A DNA stretch of 64,000 bases from Paraburkholderia sp. Tr-20389. Lineage in GTDB: Bacteria > Pseudomonadota > Gammaproteobacteria > Burkholderiales > Burkholderiaceae. Within the stretch, counting starts at the first letter, position 1. Each line of letters opens with the position of its first letter. The stretch lies in assembly GCF_017104565.1 (NCBI RefSeq), contig NZ_JAAGPD010000033.1, positions 62,001 through 126,000 of the forward strand, read 5' to 3'. Positions 42,901-51,280 of the stretch are shown one piece after another. The position numbers were made by a program, and so were the translations under genes. Below the pieces are notes generated by a model, which saw only the letters and a list, made by a program, of their open reading frames with translations, was not told where the DNA came from and made no database searches.

Positions 42901-43503
42901 TTACTGGATGGGCGTGCCGTTGCGCGTGATCTGCACGGCCGTGGCGGACGCGTAGTTCGCGCGAATGCTGTCGCCGACCTTGATCTTCTCGAGCGGCACG
43001 TCGGGCGCGACCTCGAGCACCACGGTGTGCTTCGGTCCGCGCAACGTCACCTCGCGCTTCTTGCGGTCGATCTTCTGCACGGTCGCGACGACTTCCACAC
43101 GACGCACCTGCGTCGACGCGCCGCTCTTCGTGGGCGTCGTCGCCTGCGATTCGACGCGCGAACGTATGCCCTTCGCATCGACCTTGTCCGCTGACAGCAG
43201 CAGCGCACCCTTGTACGAAATATGCACTTCGTCGCCGACCTTGAGTTTCTTCACGTCCCCGACGTCGGGATCGACGTCGACGATCATCGAATTGCCGCGC
43301 GGTCCGCGGATCGTCACTTCGTTGTTGTCGGCGTCGATATGGGTGATGTGCGCCGTCACTTCGGCGACGGCTGCCGTGCCGACGGCATCGGGCGAGGACG
43401 CCGGATTGTCCTGCGCGCGGGCGTTGAGGGCGGGCGCGGCGAGCGCCGCGCAAGCGGCAGCGATGGTCAGGATGCGAATCGAACGGCGAGCTGCAAGTTG
43501 CAT
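42901..43503 (-). CDS. Secreted protein with duplicated small domain
   Basis: 200 residues. Signal peptide ILTIAAACAALAAPALNARA, cleavage after ARA. The mature protein contains two copies of one beta-rich unit: the first has VTAHITHIDADNNEVTIRGP and LKVGDEVHISY; the second VVATVQKIDRKKREVTLRGP and IKVGDSIRANY. The repeat suggests an internal duplication, giving a two-domain periplasmic binding protein. GAGGAG lies 6 bases before ATG 43503. The ligand is unknown; the pattern resembles Burkholderia periplasmic proteins of undefined role. Confidence 0.72.
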   Translation of the reverse strand: MQLAARRSIRILTIAAACAALAAPALNARAQDNPASSPDAVGTAAVAEVTAHITHIDADNNEVTIRGPRGNSMIVDVDPDVGDVKKLKVGDEVHISYKGALLLSADKVDAKGIRSRVESQATTPTKSGASTQVRRVEVVATVQKIDRKKREVTLRGPKHTVVLEVAPDVPLEKIKVGDSIRANYASATAVQITRNGTPIQ

Positions 43504-43596
43504 GTGAGACTCCTCGGTTAAATGGACGCTTGGTTCGTTGGCCACATGGCGCGATGTGCCGGGCCCGCGTTCTGTGCGGGTCTGTCCGGCCTGGGC

Positions 43597-43989
43597 TCAG
43601 GCGGTTTCGGCGGCGTGGCAGGACGCCCTTTTTCTTGCATCGTCATAGACGCGGCGACGTTCCGCCTCGACCAGCACGCGCTTGCGCTTGATCGACTGCC
43701 GGTGGATGGGCGGCCCCATGACGGCGACATAGTCGTCATAGCGGTGCTTCTGGTAGCGGCGGAAGAAGTCGGGACCGGGCAAGCCGTTGCTCAGCGCGAG
43801 CAGCACACCGTAATCGATGCTCGACACTTCGCCGAGCGACGCTATGGCACGCTCCAGCGCGTCGTAGCGAGCGGTAAGAGGATCGCCCGCGCCGAACATC
43901 GCATGAAAGCGCTGATAGCTCAGAAGACGCTCATGTTCCGCCGCGCGCCGCAGCGCCACGACGATACGTTCGACCCGTTCCACTTCCAT
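43597..43989 (-). CDS. Conserved hypothetical cytoplasmic protein
   Basis: 130 residues, basic and mostly helical, starting at ATG 43989 (MEVERVERIVVALRR), which has GGAGG 5 bases upstream; a longer frame from 44154 lacks a site and begins in AT-rich DNA. There is no signal peptide or membrane helix. The motif ALSNGLPGPDFFRRYQKHRYDDYVAVMG stands out as a likely conserved core, with Arg/Lys-rich C-terminus (RQSIKRKRVLVEAERRRV). I do not recognise a family. It opens away from the AT-rich region. Confidence 0.62.
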   Translation of the reverse strand: MEVERVERIVVALRRAAEHERLLSYQRFHAMFGAGDPLTARYDALERAIASLGEVSSIDYGVLLALSNGLPGPDFFRRYQKHRYDDYVAVMGPPIHRQSIKRKRVLVEAERRRVYDDARKRASCHAAETA

Positions 43990-44629
43990 CTCTACCTCCG
44001 CGCGTGATGCGCCGTCACGCAGGCCATGTAAACCTGCGCGGCGGACAATTACAAACTGCCGGTTATGTCGTTTATGCCTAAATGATGTTTTGTGCCGATG
44101 AATATTATTTAATTTCGGACAATCATAAGAATTTTCGGGCAGGAATATACCCACCGCTTTAAAAGCGGCGAACTGGGCGGAATAAAAAGTTATTGCCTTG
44201 GCATACGAAAGCCGCGGCGATTGGGTAGTGCGTTATTGAAATCGAGGTATTGCCATACGACGTTCCCCTGTGAAACGTGGCAGGCGCACAGTTCAAAGTG
44301 CGGTTGTAAGCCTTGACTGCACTCGACGTAAGTAACGGTTACTGCATGCTAGCAAACGATTTCGGTAAGTTCAAGGGTGCTGTGTAATGTGGTTGAAAAA
44401 ATGTGAGGGTTTCTTATTATTTACCGAAATGATTCGTTTGTTGATTTTCGTTAGATATTGCGCAATAAAATCCACAAATGGTTTTTCGATATTCATGAAA
44501 TTTTACGGACGCCTGACACAAACAGTCGCGAAGCATATATTGGTTTTTTTAACTTTTGCCACGCGCCCGAGCAAGGCCCGTCATGCGGCACCCAAGGCTT
44601 TCCTGTACCGACCATCAGCGAGGCCGTTC
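43990..44629. other. AT-rich divergent intergenic region
   Basis: About 640 bases without a convincing gene and clearly richer in A/T than its surroundings, mainly at 44080-44200 and 44380-44560. It contains the small palindrome GTAACGGTTAC (44332-44342) and several possible promoter-like hexamers (TTGACT near 44313), none with a decisive partner. An open frame from 44387 joins the helix-turn-helix gene but starts in this region without a ribosome-binding site. Confidence 0.6.
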
Positions 44630-45034
44630 ATGTCGCCACGAAACGAAGCATTGCCGACCGTCATGCGCAGGCTCGCCGCAGGCAAGATGCTGATGGAGGG
44701 CGCGTCCGTCAGCGATGTCGCCGCGCAGTTGCACATCTCCGAGAACACAGTGCGCAAATATCGCGCGCTCATGAACGAAGGCGGAATGGAGTCGTTGCGG
44801 CAGATGAGTGTAGGCGGGAGGTCGTCGGTGCTCGACGAGGCTGCGATGGAATGGATCGCGGCGGCGCTGAACGGCCCCGCGGGCATTCACGGGTTTCCTT
44901 CCGACGCGTGGACCAGCAATCGTCTGCGCGAACTGATACGCGCGAGGTTCGGCGTCAGCTACTCGCGGGTCTACACCTGGCAGATCGCGACCAATCTCGG
45001 TCTGGGGCACCGCCTCACGAAGTCGCGCAAATGA
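44630..45034 (+). CDS. Orphan IS630-type helix-turn-helix protein
   Basis: 134 residues corresponding to the DNA-binding part of IS630-family transposases without the DDE catalytic domain. The first helix-turn-helix is LMEGASVSDVAAQLHISENTVRKYRALM; the second, winged part is GFPSDAWTSNRLRELIRARFGVSYSRVYTWQI. GCGAGG precedes the ATG at 44630. No remnant of the transposase core or terminal repeats follows before the transglycosylase gene. It may therefore be a domesticated regulator, or simply an old fragment; the complete, uninterrupted frame and the tailored stop favour the first. The AT-rich upstream region would be its control region. Confidence 0.72.
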   Translation: MSPRNEALPTVMRRLAAGKMLMEGASVSDVAAQLHISENTVRKYRALMNEGGMESLRQMSVGGRSSVLDEAAMEWIAAALNGPAGIHGFPSDAWTSNRLRELIRARFGVSYSRVYTWQIATNLGLGHRLTKSRK

Positions 45035-45062
45035 AAGCGGGCAGCGGCACCCGCCAGTGTCG

Positions 45063-45557
45063 TCAATGAGCCGCGGGCAGCAGCTCGCCCCACGCGACGA
45101 GGATCTTCTGGATGCTGCGCGCATAGGCGTCGCGCTCTTTCGGCGACTCCGAGTGATATGCGCCGATCGCACGCCACGTGTTGCCGTACTTCACCATCTT
45201 CTGCTTGATGAGCCACGCGGCGACGTAGATGTTCACGCACGCATCCGTGAGCGCGCGATGCGGAATGCCGAGGCGTTTCAGGTCGCTGAAGTGCACGGAA
45301 TTGATCTGCGCCTGGCCGACGTCGATCGAGCCGTTCGTATTGCGGTTGACCGCGGCGGGATCGCCCTTCGATTCATGCCACGCGACCGCACGCAGAATCA
45401 GCGGATTGACGCCCTGATAGACGGCGGCCTGCTCGAAGCAGTCGTCGGCGCGTGCCGTCCCGCAGGTCAGCGCGGCGAACGACAGGGCCAGCGCGCCGAG
45501 CGCACGCCCGAGTGGACGCCCTGAGCGGGGCGCAGCGCGGAATCGGTGAAGAGACAC
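45063..45557 (-). CDS. Lytic transglycosylase domain protein (IagB/VirB1-like)
   Basis: 164-residue secreted murein-cleaving enzyme. After a signal peptide (LGALALSFAALTCGTARA) comes a compact SLT domain: CFEQAAVYQGVNPLILRAVAWHESKGDP with catalytic Glu62, NTNGSIDVGQAQINS and AAWLIKQKMVKYGNTWRAIGAYHS. The small size and motif pattern match the IagB/IpgF/VirB1 group that opens the wall for secretion machines or pili. No such machine is seen in the window; two secreted proteins follow upstream on the same strand, and the three may form a transcription unit. Confidence 0.88.
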   Translation of the reverse strand: MSLHRFRAAPRSGRPLGRALGALALSFAALTCGTARADDCFEQAAVYQGVNPLILRAVAWHESKGDPAAVNRNTNGSIDVGQAQINSVHFSDLKRLGIPHRALTDACVNIYVAAWLIKQKMVKYGNTWRAIGAYHSESPKERDAYARSIQKILVAWGELLPAAH

Positions 45558-45590
45558 GTATGACGCTCCGTAGGGTTCGCGGATCAGCGG

Positions 45591-45956
45591 TTATTTCGCG
45601 AGCGCGAGGTCGAGCTGCTTTTCGACCGAACGCAGATAGGTGCGCGTCGTCTCCGACACGACGAGTCGCGCAGCGGGCGCGGCGGGCCGCAAGTCGACGG
45701 ACGCGCGCACCTTGCGTTTCTTCGCAGTGGGCTTCGGTGCGAGCGGCGGTTCGTCGTCGTCGCCGGCCGAGGGCGGCAGCATCGCGAGCGTCGGCAGCGG
45801 CGGATAGACCTTGTCGGCGGCAGCGGACGCGGCGGGCGCCGCGCTCGAGCCGCTGGTCGACAGCGCGCCGGCAACGGCAGGCTGGCCAGCGGACGCGGCC
45901 TGACTCATGAACGCGGCGAGCGCAAGGCTCGCCGCGAGGATGGCAGTGCGGAACAT
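45591..45956 (-). CDS. Secreted Ala/Pro-rich protein, unknown function
   Basis: 121 residues. Signal peptide ILAASLALAAFMSQAASA, then a low-complexity Ser/Ala/Pro region (STSGSSAAPAASAAADK), a Lys-rich patch (KPTAKKRKVRASVDL) and a helical C-terminus (SETTRTYLRSVEKQLDLALAK). ATG 45956 is used because GAGGGGAAG precedes it. It lies 14 bases downstream of a lipoprotein gene and 33 upstream of the lytic transglycosylase, on one strand. No family recognised. Confidence 0.65.
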   Translation of the reverse strand: MFRTAILAASLALAAFMSQAASAGQPAVAGALSTSGSSAAPAASAAADKVYPPLPTLAMLPPSAGDDDEPPLAPKPTAKKRKVRASVDLRPAAPAARLVVSETTRTYLRSVEKQLDLALAK

Positions 45957-45970
45957 GACGTGGCTTCCCC

Positions 45971-46348
45971 TCATGGCGTCGCGGCCGTCGGCCGGATCGA
46001 CACGCTATACGGCTGATTCGCGCCCGCCGTCAGGTTCTCGAGGCTGAGCTTCGCCGGATGCTGCGAAGGCACGCCGCGCCAGATGGCCTGGTTCAGGTAC
46101 GGCAGATCCTGGCCGAGTGCGGTGACGAGAATGGTCGTCGGCTGCTTCTGCGACGCGGCCAGCGCGCCCGCCTTGGCCAGTACGGCCGACAGCTGCGGGT
46201 CACGCGCGCCGAGTGCGTCGGGCGGAATCGTGAAACTCATGACGTCGTTCGACGCGGGCGGCTTGTCCGCCTGCGATGCCGTATTGGCAGGCAACTGCGC
46301 GCAACCGGCCATCACGGCGAGAACCATACCTATCGCAAGCTGCTTCAC
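45971..46348 (-). CDS. Putative lipoprotein, unknown function
   Basis: 125 residues with a lipoprotein signal (QLAIGMVLAVMAGC; lipidated Cys near residue 16). The mature part has a Ser/Ala linker and a short folded domain containing LGARDPQLSAVLAKAGALAASQKQP, TTILVTALGQDLPYLNQAIW and ANQPYSVSIRP. It is the first gene of the group lipoprotein - secreted protein - lytic transglycosylase, which looks like an envelope-remodelling or secretion-linked unit. No family recognised. Confidence 0.68.
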   Translation of the reverse strand: MKQLAIGMVLAVMAGCAQLPANTASQADKPPASNDVMSFTIPPDALGARDPQLSAVLAKAGALAASQKQPTTILVTALGQDLPYLNQAIWRGVPSQHPAKLSLENLTAGANQPYSVSIRPTAATP

Positions 46349-46741
46349 GAACCGCTCCCAGAAGTCGTTGACGCTATAACGGGCTGTATCGGTTTGTCGG
46401 CAGGATCACGGCGAACTTGATATGCAAACCGCAAACGTTTGGCAAATCGGGAAACTTGACTCAAGAAATAGCGGTCGAGCGGAAACTCTGACCGTCGAGG
46501 GCGCGAAAGCGGTGAGGTTGCCTCGCGGTTGGCGGCGCTTCGCGGCCTGACGGAAGACACGTTTCGCGTCAGGCGGATTTCATTTTCCTTCGCTGCCGGC
46601 GGCAGCCGAAATGATTGGCCGCACAACATATTCCTGCAACACAGTAGTGAAACACAGCGGCCTCAGGATATCGCTCCCATGAGCCGGCTCGGGCAGCCAG
46701 GCTTCATTCGATATCCAACCCGCATTCACCTTTCAAAAGAC
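46349..46741. other. Intergenic region upstream of the MgtC gene
   Basis: About 390 bases between divergent genes. I found no convincing gene, promoter pair or known Mg-sensing leader, although MgtC genes are often controlled by such leaders. Confidence 0.45.
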
Positions 46742-47449
46742 ATGTCAGCGGATTTCATCTGGAGGTTGCTCGCCGCGTTCGCGTGCGGCGTCGCGATTGG
46801 TCTCGAACGTCAGATGCGCCAGCGCACGGCGGGGCTGCGCACCATCACGCTGGTCGCGAGCGGCGCGTGCCTGTTCGTCACGCTCGGCATGCTGACGGGC
46901 AACGGCGTGGCGGGTGTCACGCAGATTGCCGCGTACGTGGTGTCGGGCGTCGGCTTTCTCGGCGGTGGCGTGATCATGCGCGACAAAGGCTCGATCCAGG
47001 GCATCAACACGGCGGCGACGCTGTGGTGTTCCGCGGCCGTCGGTGTGCTATGCGGCGCGGGGCATTACGGACCGGCGCTCGCGGGCACCGTCGTCGTGCT
47101 GGCAACCAATACGGTGCTGCGCGAAGTGAGCCGCGCGATCAACGCCACACCTGTATCGAGCGCGGATCTCGTGCGCGAATATGTGTTGACGGTGGTGTGC
47201 CGCGAGCATGACGAGATCCACATTCGCACGGTGCTGTCGAACGCGATGTATTCGCAACCGCTGTCGTTTCAGAGTTTGACGAGCGAGGATGTCGCGGATG
47301 AGCCGTCGCGCATCCAGGTGACGGCGACCTTGCGCATGCATCCGAAGGATCAGCCGAAGCTCGAACTGATGGCGAGCCGGCTCAGCATGGAGAAGAGCGT
47401 GTCGAGCGTCAGTTGGTCGGCGAAGGAAGTCGAGCCGACGCCCGAATAA
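46742..47449 (+). CDS. MgtC/SapB family membrane protein
   Basis: 235 residues. The N-terminal 125 residues form the MgtC membrane domain: LLAAFACGVAIGLERQMRQRTAGLRT, AYVVSGVGFLGGGVIMRDKGSIQGINTAATLW, CSAAVGVLCGAGHY and VVLATNTVL. The conserved GFLGGGVI and GLxTAAT-like segments are present. A cytoplasmic ACT-like C-terminal domain follows. MgtC proteins modulate phosphate and Mg homeostasis and support survival inside host cells. The start ATG 46742 is weakly preceded by AAAAG. It stands alone, convergent with the DUF4142 gene. Confidence 0.88.
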   Translation: MSADFIWRLLAAFACGVAIGLERQMRQRTAGLRTITLVASGACLFVTLGMLTGNGVAGVTQIAAYVVSGVGFLGGGVIMRDKGSIQGINTAATLWCSAAVGVLCGAGHYGPALAGTVVVLATNTVLREVSRAINATPVSSADLVREYVLTVVCREHDEIHIRTVLSNAMYSQPLSFQSLTSEDVADEPSRIQVTATLRMHPKDQPKLELMASRLSMEKSVSSVSWSAKEVEPTPE

Positions 47450-47475
47450 AAAAAGCGCATCGCGATGATGCGCTT
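47447..47475 (-). terminator. Terminator of the DUF4142 gene
   Basis: AAGCGCATC (47453-47461) pairs with GATGCGCTT (47467-47475). On the minus strand the stem is followed by a T run (complement of the A run starting at 47448), giving a typical Rho-independent terminator; on the plus strand no T run follows. Confidence 0.85.
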
Positions 47476-47501
47476 CATTCGAGCTTGCTTCTGAACTGGC
47501 T

Positions 47502-48077
47502 TTACTGCGCCGCGAGATGTTTGCGCTTTGCAAGCTCTTGCGCTGATGCGTACTGCGCCTGAATGACGGGCAGCGCCTTGCGCGCGGCGTCCTTCAACTG
47601 CTCGTTGCGGCCCGACGCGATTTCCGCCTGAAACGCAGACAGCGTTTTCTGTCCATCGGCCAGTGCGATCTGCTCGATGTACGTCTTGTCGAATTCCGCG
47701 CCGCGCATCGTCTTGATGCTGTCGAGCACCGCCGTGTCCGGATTGTTGTGCGGCACGTCGACGCCGCGCGGACTCGCTGCGCGCAGCGCGTCGGCGATTT
47801 GCAGATTGTCGGCGGCGGCCTTTTCGGCGAAAGCCTTCACCTCACGATCCGTCGAGCGCGACGTTGCGATGCGCGCGGCATCGCGTTGCGTAGCGACGGC
47901 TTGCGTGCCTTCGTTGATGAAAGTCTGGTCGGCAGCGTGCAGGCGCACGGTCTCTGCGGACTTCGCAGCGGGTGCCTGTTGTGCCGGTTGCGTGGTTTGC
48001 GCGTTCGCCGTCGATGCGAGCAGCAACAAACTGGTCGTGGATGCACAGACGATGAGAGCGCGGGGCAAACGGATCAT
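47502..48077 (-). CDS. DUF4142 domain secreted protein
   Basis: 191 residues. Signal peptide LIVCASTTSLLLLASTANA, then a helical-bundle DUF4142 (ferritin-like four-helix) domain: AADQTFINEGTQAVATQRDAARIA, DREVKAFAEKAAADNLQIADAL and FDKTYIEQIALADGQKTLSAFQAEI. Such periplasmic proteins are common in proteobacteria and often stress-responsive, with no fixed function. The gene ends 27 bases before a strong terminator. Confidence 0.87.
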   Translation of the reverse strand: MIRLPRALIVCASTTSLLLLASTANAQTTQPAQQAPAAKSAETVRLHAADQTFINEGTQAVATQRDAARIATSRSTDREVKAFAEKAAADNLQIADALRAASPRGVDVPHNNPDTAVLDSIKTMRGAEFDKTYIEQIALADGQKTLSAFQAEIASGRNEQLKDAARKALPVIQAQYASAQELAKRKHLAAQ

Positions 48078-48348
48078 GTGTTCTCCTTCAGTGAGTTGTG
48101 AATCGTGAGCTGGAAATCAGTCGAGGGCATTCTAGGGGCCGGGCGGGCGTGCAGGTGCAACGGCGATGTCGCTTGTGTAACGGCGCGTAAAGGTTGTGGC
48201 GCGTGTAGCGTGACGATGCAATGGCATGCGCCCCGGCCTTGCGAAGACATGCGCGATGTGTCGGGAGTATCGTGCGCAGTACGGCAATCGATGCCGCCTT
48301 CTCTCAACGCGAAGCATGCGGGCTTCGCATTCACGTCAGGAGATCGCA

Positions 48349-48948
48349 ATGGCCAGGGTTCTCGTTCTCTATTACTCGTCGTACGGGCATGTCGAAAAAA
48401 TGGCGGAGGCCATGGCGGAAGGTGCGCGCGGCGCGGGCGCGCAGGTCGACATCAAACGCGTGCCGGAGACCGTGCCCGAAGAGATTGCGAAGAAGGCGAA
48501 TTTCAAGCTCGATCAGCAGGCGCCCATTGCGACGGTCGCCGATCTCGAACAATACGATGCGATTGTCGTGGGCACGGGCACGCGTTATGGACGCATCTCG
48601 TCGCAGATGGCCGCGTTTCTCGATCAGACAGGCGGACTATGGATGCGCGGTGCACTGAACGGCAAGGTCGGCGCGGCGTTTGCATCGACGGCGACGCAGC
48701 ACGGCGGACAGGAGACCACGCTGTTCTCGATCATCACGAACCTGATGCATCTCGGCATGATCATCGTGGGCTTGCCGTATAGCCATCAGGGGATGATGAA
48801 CATGACGGAGATCGTCGGCGGCGCGCCCTATGGCGCCACCACGATCGCAGCGGGCGACGGCTCGCGCCAGCCGAGCGCCATCGATCTGGCTGGCGCGCGG
48901 CATCAGGGCGAACTGGTGGCGAAGACGGCCGCGAAGCTGTTTGGCTGA
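48349..48948 (+). CDS. wrbA: NAD(P)H:quinone oxidoreductase, WrbA type
   Basis: 199-residue flavodoxin-like FMN enzyme that performs two-electron reduction of quinones, avoiding radical formation. The FMN loop reads [13 protein letters not shown], followed by [23 protein letters not shown] and [22 protein letters not shown]-terminal [19 protein letters not shown] is also diagnostic. CAGGAGATCGCA precedes the ATG. Single gene. Confidence 0.94.
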   Translation: MARVLVLYYSSYGHVEKMAEAMAEGARGAGAQVDIKRVPETVPEEIAKKANFKLDQQAPIATVADLEQYDAIVVGTGTRYGRISSQMAAFLDQTGGLWMRGALNGKVGAAFASTATQHGGQETTLFSIITNLMHLGMIIVGLPYSHQGMMNMTEIVGGAPYGATTIAAGDGSRQPSAIDLAGARHQGELVAKTAAKLFG

Positions 48949-48966
48949 GCCTCTTGTTCCTACGAT

Positions 48967-49521
48967 TCAGGCCGCGTCGGGCTCGCCGGCCGGCAACGTC
49001 AATTGCGCGACTTCGACGTTGCCGAGCTGCGCGAGCACGGACGGCGCGAGCAACAGCTTCGCCTCGCGTATGCCTGCGCCCATTACTACCTGCCGGCGTT
49101 CCATCACCGCGGCATCGACGAGCACACGCCAGTTCGCAGGCAAACCGAATGCCGTGATGCCGCCGAACTCCATGGCGCTTTGCTCGGTCGCGATCTCGCG
49201 CTGCGCAAACGAAATGCGCTTTGCGCCGAGCACCGCTTTCACCGCGCCGTTGACGTCGAGACGCAGCGAGCCGAGCGTCACGATCGCGGCGAGATGTTCG
49301 CCGCCGTCCTTCTTGTAGCGAACCACGATCGTGTTCGCGCAGTCTTCCATCGGAAAGCCGTAGCGCGTGCTGAAGTCGGCGGTGTCCGATGCATCGTCGG
49401 TGACGGAGAACACGACGATATCGCGGCCTTCGATCGACGCGGCAACGTGTGCGGGGAGATGTGCGCCGATGCGATCGGGCGAGACGATGTCGAGCTTCTG
49501 AAGCGGTTCGTGCGAAAGCAT
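48967..49521 (-). CDS. YbaK/EbsC-family aminoacyl-tRNA deacylase
   Basis: 184-residue protein of the YbaK/ProX editing-domain family, which hydrolyses mischarged aminoacyl-tRNA. Motifs are DCANTIVVRYKKDGGEHLAAIVTLGSLRLD, with the conserved Lys/Gly of the pocket, and EFGGITAFGLP, which matches the family's GGVxPFG-type loop. The C-terminal VMERRQVVMGAGIREAKLLLAP closes the domain. ATG 49521 is preceded by GGAGATCACAGG. Which tRNA it edits is unknown. It converges with wrbA. Confidence 0.85.
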   Translation of the reverse strand: MLSHEPLQKLDIVSPDRIGAHLPAHVAASIEGRDIVVFSVTDDASDTADFSTRYGFPMEDCANTIVVRYKKDGGEHLAAIVTLGSLRLDVNGAVKAVLGAKRISFAQREIATEQSAMEFGGITAFGLPANWRVLVDAAVMERRQVVMGAGIREAKLLLAPSVLAQLGNVEVAQLTLPAGEPDAA

Positions 49522-49588
49522 GGTGACCTGTGATCTCCGGGCAATGAGCGAGCGAAAACGACGCGCACACATTGTACGTTGTCGTCAG

Positions 49589-50599
49589 TCAGTCGCCTTG
49601 CGCGTGTTTGCTGGCGGTATCGGCGGGAAAGAGATGCAGACTCATGAAGTCGACGAAGGCCCGCATCTTCGGCGTCAGTTTTCCGCCTGAAGGCCATAGC
49701 GCGCGAAATACGCTCAAAGCGCCGGAGTATTCGCGCAGAACGGGGACGAGCGTGCCGTTCGCGATCTGTGTGCGCACGGTGAAGTCCGGCACGCAGGCGA
49801 GGCCGAGATCCTGTTCGGCCATCGCGATCAGCGGCTCGACGGCCGTTGCGATGGCGGTCGAAGGCAAGTCGATATCGAGCGATTCGCCGTCGCGTTCGAG
49901 CGGCCAGCGGCGCAGCTTGCCCGTGGTCGGAAAGCGATGCTGAAGACATGCGTGATGAACGAGTGCTTCGGGTGCCGTGAGGGGCGGATGCTTCGCGAGA
50001 TACGCAGGCGATGCCACGATCAGATGCACATACGTGCCCATGATGCGCGTGATCAGTTGCGAGTCGTTCACGTCGCCCGTGCGCATCACCACGTCGAAGC
50101 CTTCTTCGATCACATCGACGATCCGGTCGCTGAAGTCGATGTCCAGCGTGATCTGCGGATACGCCTTCATGAACTCGCCGACCACGGGCATCACGAGCGT
50201 CGCGACCATCGGCATGCTCACGCGCAGCTTGCCGCGCGGCGCCGCATGCGCGAGCGCGAGTTCGTTTTCGGCCGCCTCGATTTCTTCGACGATGCGCTGA
50301 CAGCGCGTGAGAAACAGCGCGCCTTCGGGCGTGAGCGTGATGCTGCGAGTGCTGCGATGAAAGAGCCGCGCGCCGAGCCGCGTTTCCAGCCGCGAGACAG
50401 CCTTGCCGACGGCGGAAGCGGAAATGCCTAGCTGGCGGCCCGCTTCCGCGAAGCTGCGGGTTTCGGCGGCACGCACGAATACGTTGATCGAGCCGAAGCG
50501 GTCCATCGCGCTCGTGCTCGACGTGCCGTCGACGGTGGCCGACGATGCGGAGTGCAGCGTGAGGGGCGCGGTGCGCGCGGCATCGGCTTGCGAAGCCAT
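49589..50599 (-). CDS. LysR-family transcriptional regulator
   Basis: 336 residues. DNA-binding domain: VFVRAAETRSFAEAGRQLGISASAVGKAVSRLETRLGARLFHRSTRSITLTPEG. The effector domain begins RGKLRVSMPMVATLVMPVV. It belongs to the CrgA-like subgroup. An N-terminal extension of about 30 residues (Ser/Thr/Ala-rich) precedes the domain; the start at 50599 is used because GGAGACC lies upstream, although MDRFGSINVF further in would also make a complete regulator. No divergent target gene is adjacent, so its regulon is not evident. Confidence 0.88.
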   Translation of the reverse strand: MASQADAARTAPLTLHSASSATVDGTSSTSAMDRFGSINVFVRAAETRSFAEAGRQLGISASAVGKAVSRLETRLGARLFHRSTRSITLTPEGALFLTRCQRIVEEIEAAENELALAHAAPRGKLRVSMPMVATLVMPVVGEFMKAYPQITLDIDFSDRIVDVIEEGFDVVMRTGDVNDSQLITRIMGTYVHLIVASPAYLAKHPPLTAPEALVHHACLQHRFPTTGKLRRWPLERDGESLDIDLPSTAIATAVEPLIAMAEQDLGLACVPDFTVRTQIANGTLVPVLREYSGALSVFRALWPSGGKLTPKMRAFVDFMSLHLFPADTASKHAQGD

Positions 50600-50704
50600 G
50601 AGAGGTCTCCGGAACGAAACGCGCCGCCCAGACGCGATGCCGAGGGCGGCGCGGCGCACGCTAGGCGTGCGCGTCCGAAGTGTAGCGCGATCGCGTGGGA
50701 ACGA

Positions 50705-51280
50705 TCATTCGAGGTCGTCGAGCAACTCGGCGAGAATCATCTGCGACATGTTGCGCGGACGGCTCGACGGTCGACTGAACGGTCCGTACACGGCGTCGCC
50801 GCGCACGATCTCCGCGCCCGTCAGCGCGCACACGCCGCGCGAACGCGCGATGCGGCGCACCCACAGTTGCTCGGTATAGCGGCCTGCCGTCGAATCGCGC
50901 CACGTGATCGAAATCGACTTTGCTCCGAAGCGTTCGACGAAGGTGATCACCGCGCCGCTATATTCGCTCGCGGCCTGGGTGCGTTCGGCCGTTGCCGTGC
51001 GGCGCGCGGCGCGTGCGGCACATGCGCCCTGGTCGCATTTGTCGGAAGGTCCGAGCTTGATGTCCTGTGCGGGGGCCTTGCCCAGCCGCGAAATGGTCGC
51101 GGCCCACGGATCGCGCAGTGCGGGCGGAGCGGACGCAACGCCCCCCGCATGGTCGGACCGGACGTCAGCGTACAGCGTTTCCTTGCGGCGCAGTTCCGGC
51201 TCGCCGCTCGCGCGCCGGTTTGCGTGGGCGCGAGGCCGGGGTTCAGCCGTTGTGCCAGTTGCAGTTCCAATCCTGCTCAC
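50705..51280 (-). CDS. DUF3331 domain protein
   Basis: 191 residues. The C-terminal DUF3331 domain, found mostly in Burkholderia relatives, is visible as SISITWRDSTAGRYTEQLWV followed by RRIARSRGVCALTGAEIVRGDAVYGP. The N-terminal half is basic and probably disordered. Start GTG at 51280 is preceded by GAGGAG. The pattern CALTG/D-rich could bind metal or nucleic acid, but no function is known. The upstream 500 bases contain no gene. Confidence 0.78.
   Translation of the reverse strand: MSRIGTATGTTAEPRPRAHANRRASGEPELRRKETLYADVRSDHAGGVASAPPALRDPWAATISRLGKAPAQDIKLGPSDKCDQGACAARAARRTATAERTQAASEYSGAVITFVERFGAKSISITWRDSTAGRYTEQLWVRRIARSRGVCALTGAEIVRGDAVYGPFSRPSSRPRNMSQMILAELLDDLE

Noticed and set aside
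44387-44629. N-terminal extension of the IS630-type helix-turn-helix protein
   Set aside because: Lies in AT-rich DNA with foreign codon use; a good start with GCGAGG is at 44630.
46349-46741. Possible Mg-sensing leader before the MgtC gene
   Set aside because: No M-box core or proline-rich leader peptide could be recognised.
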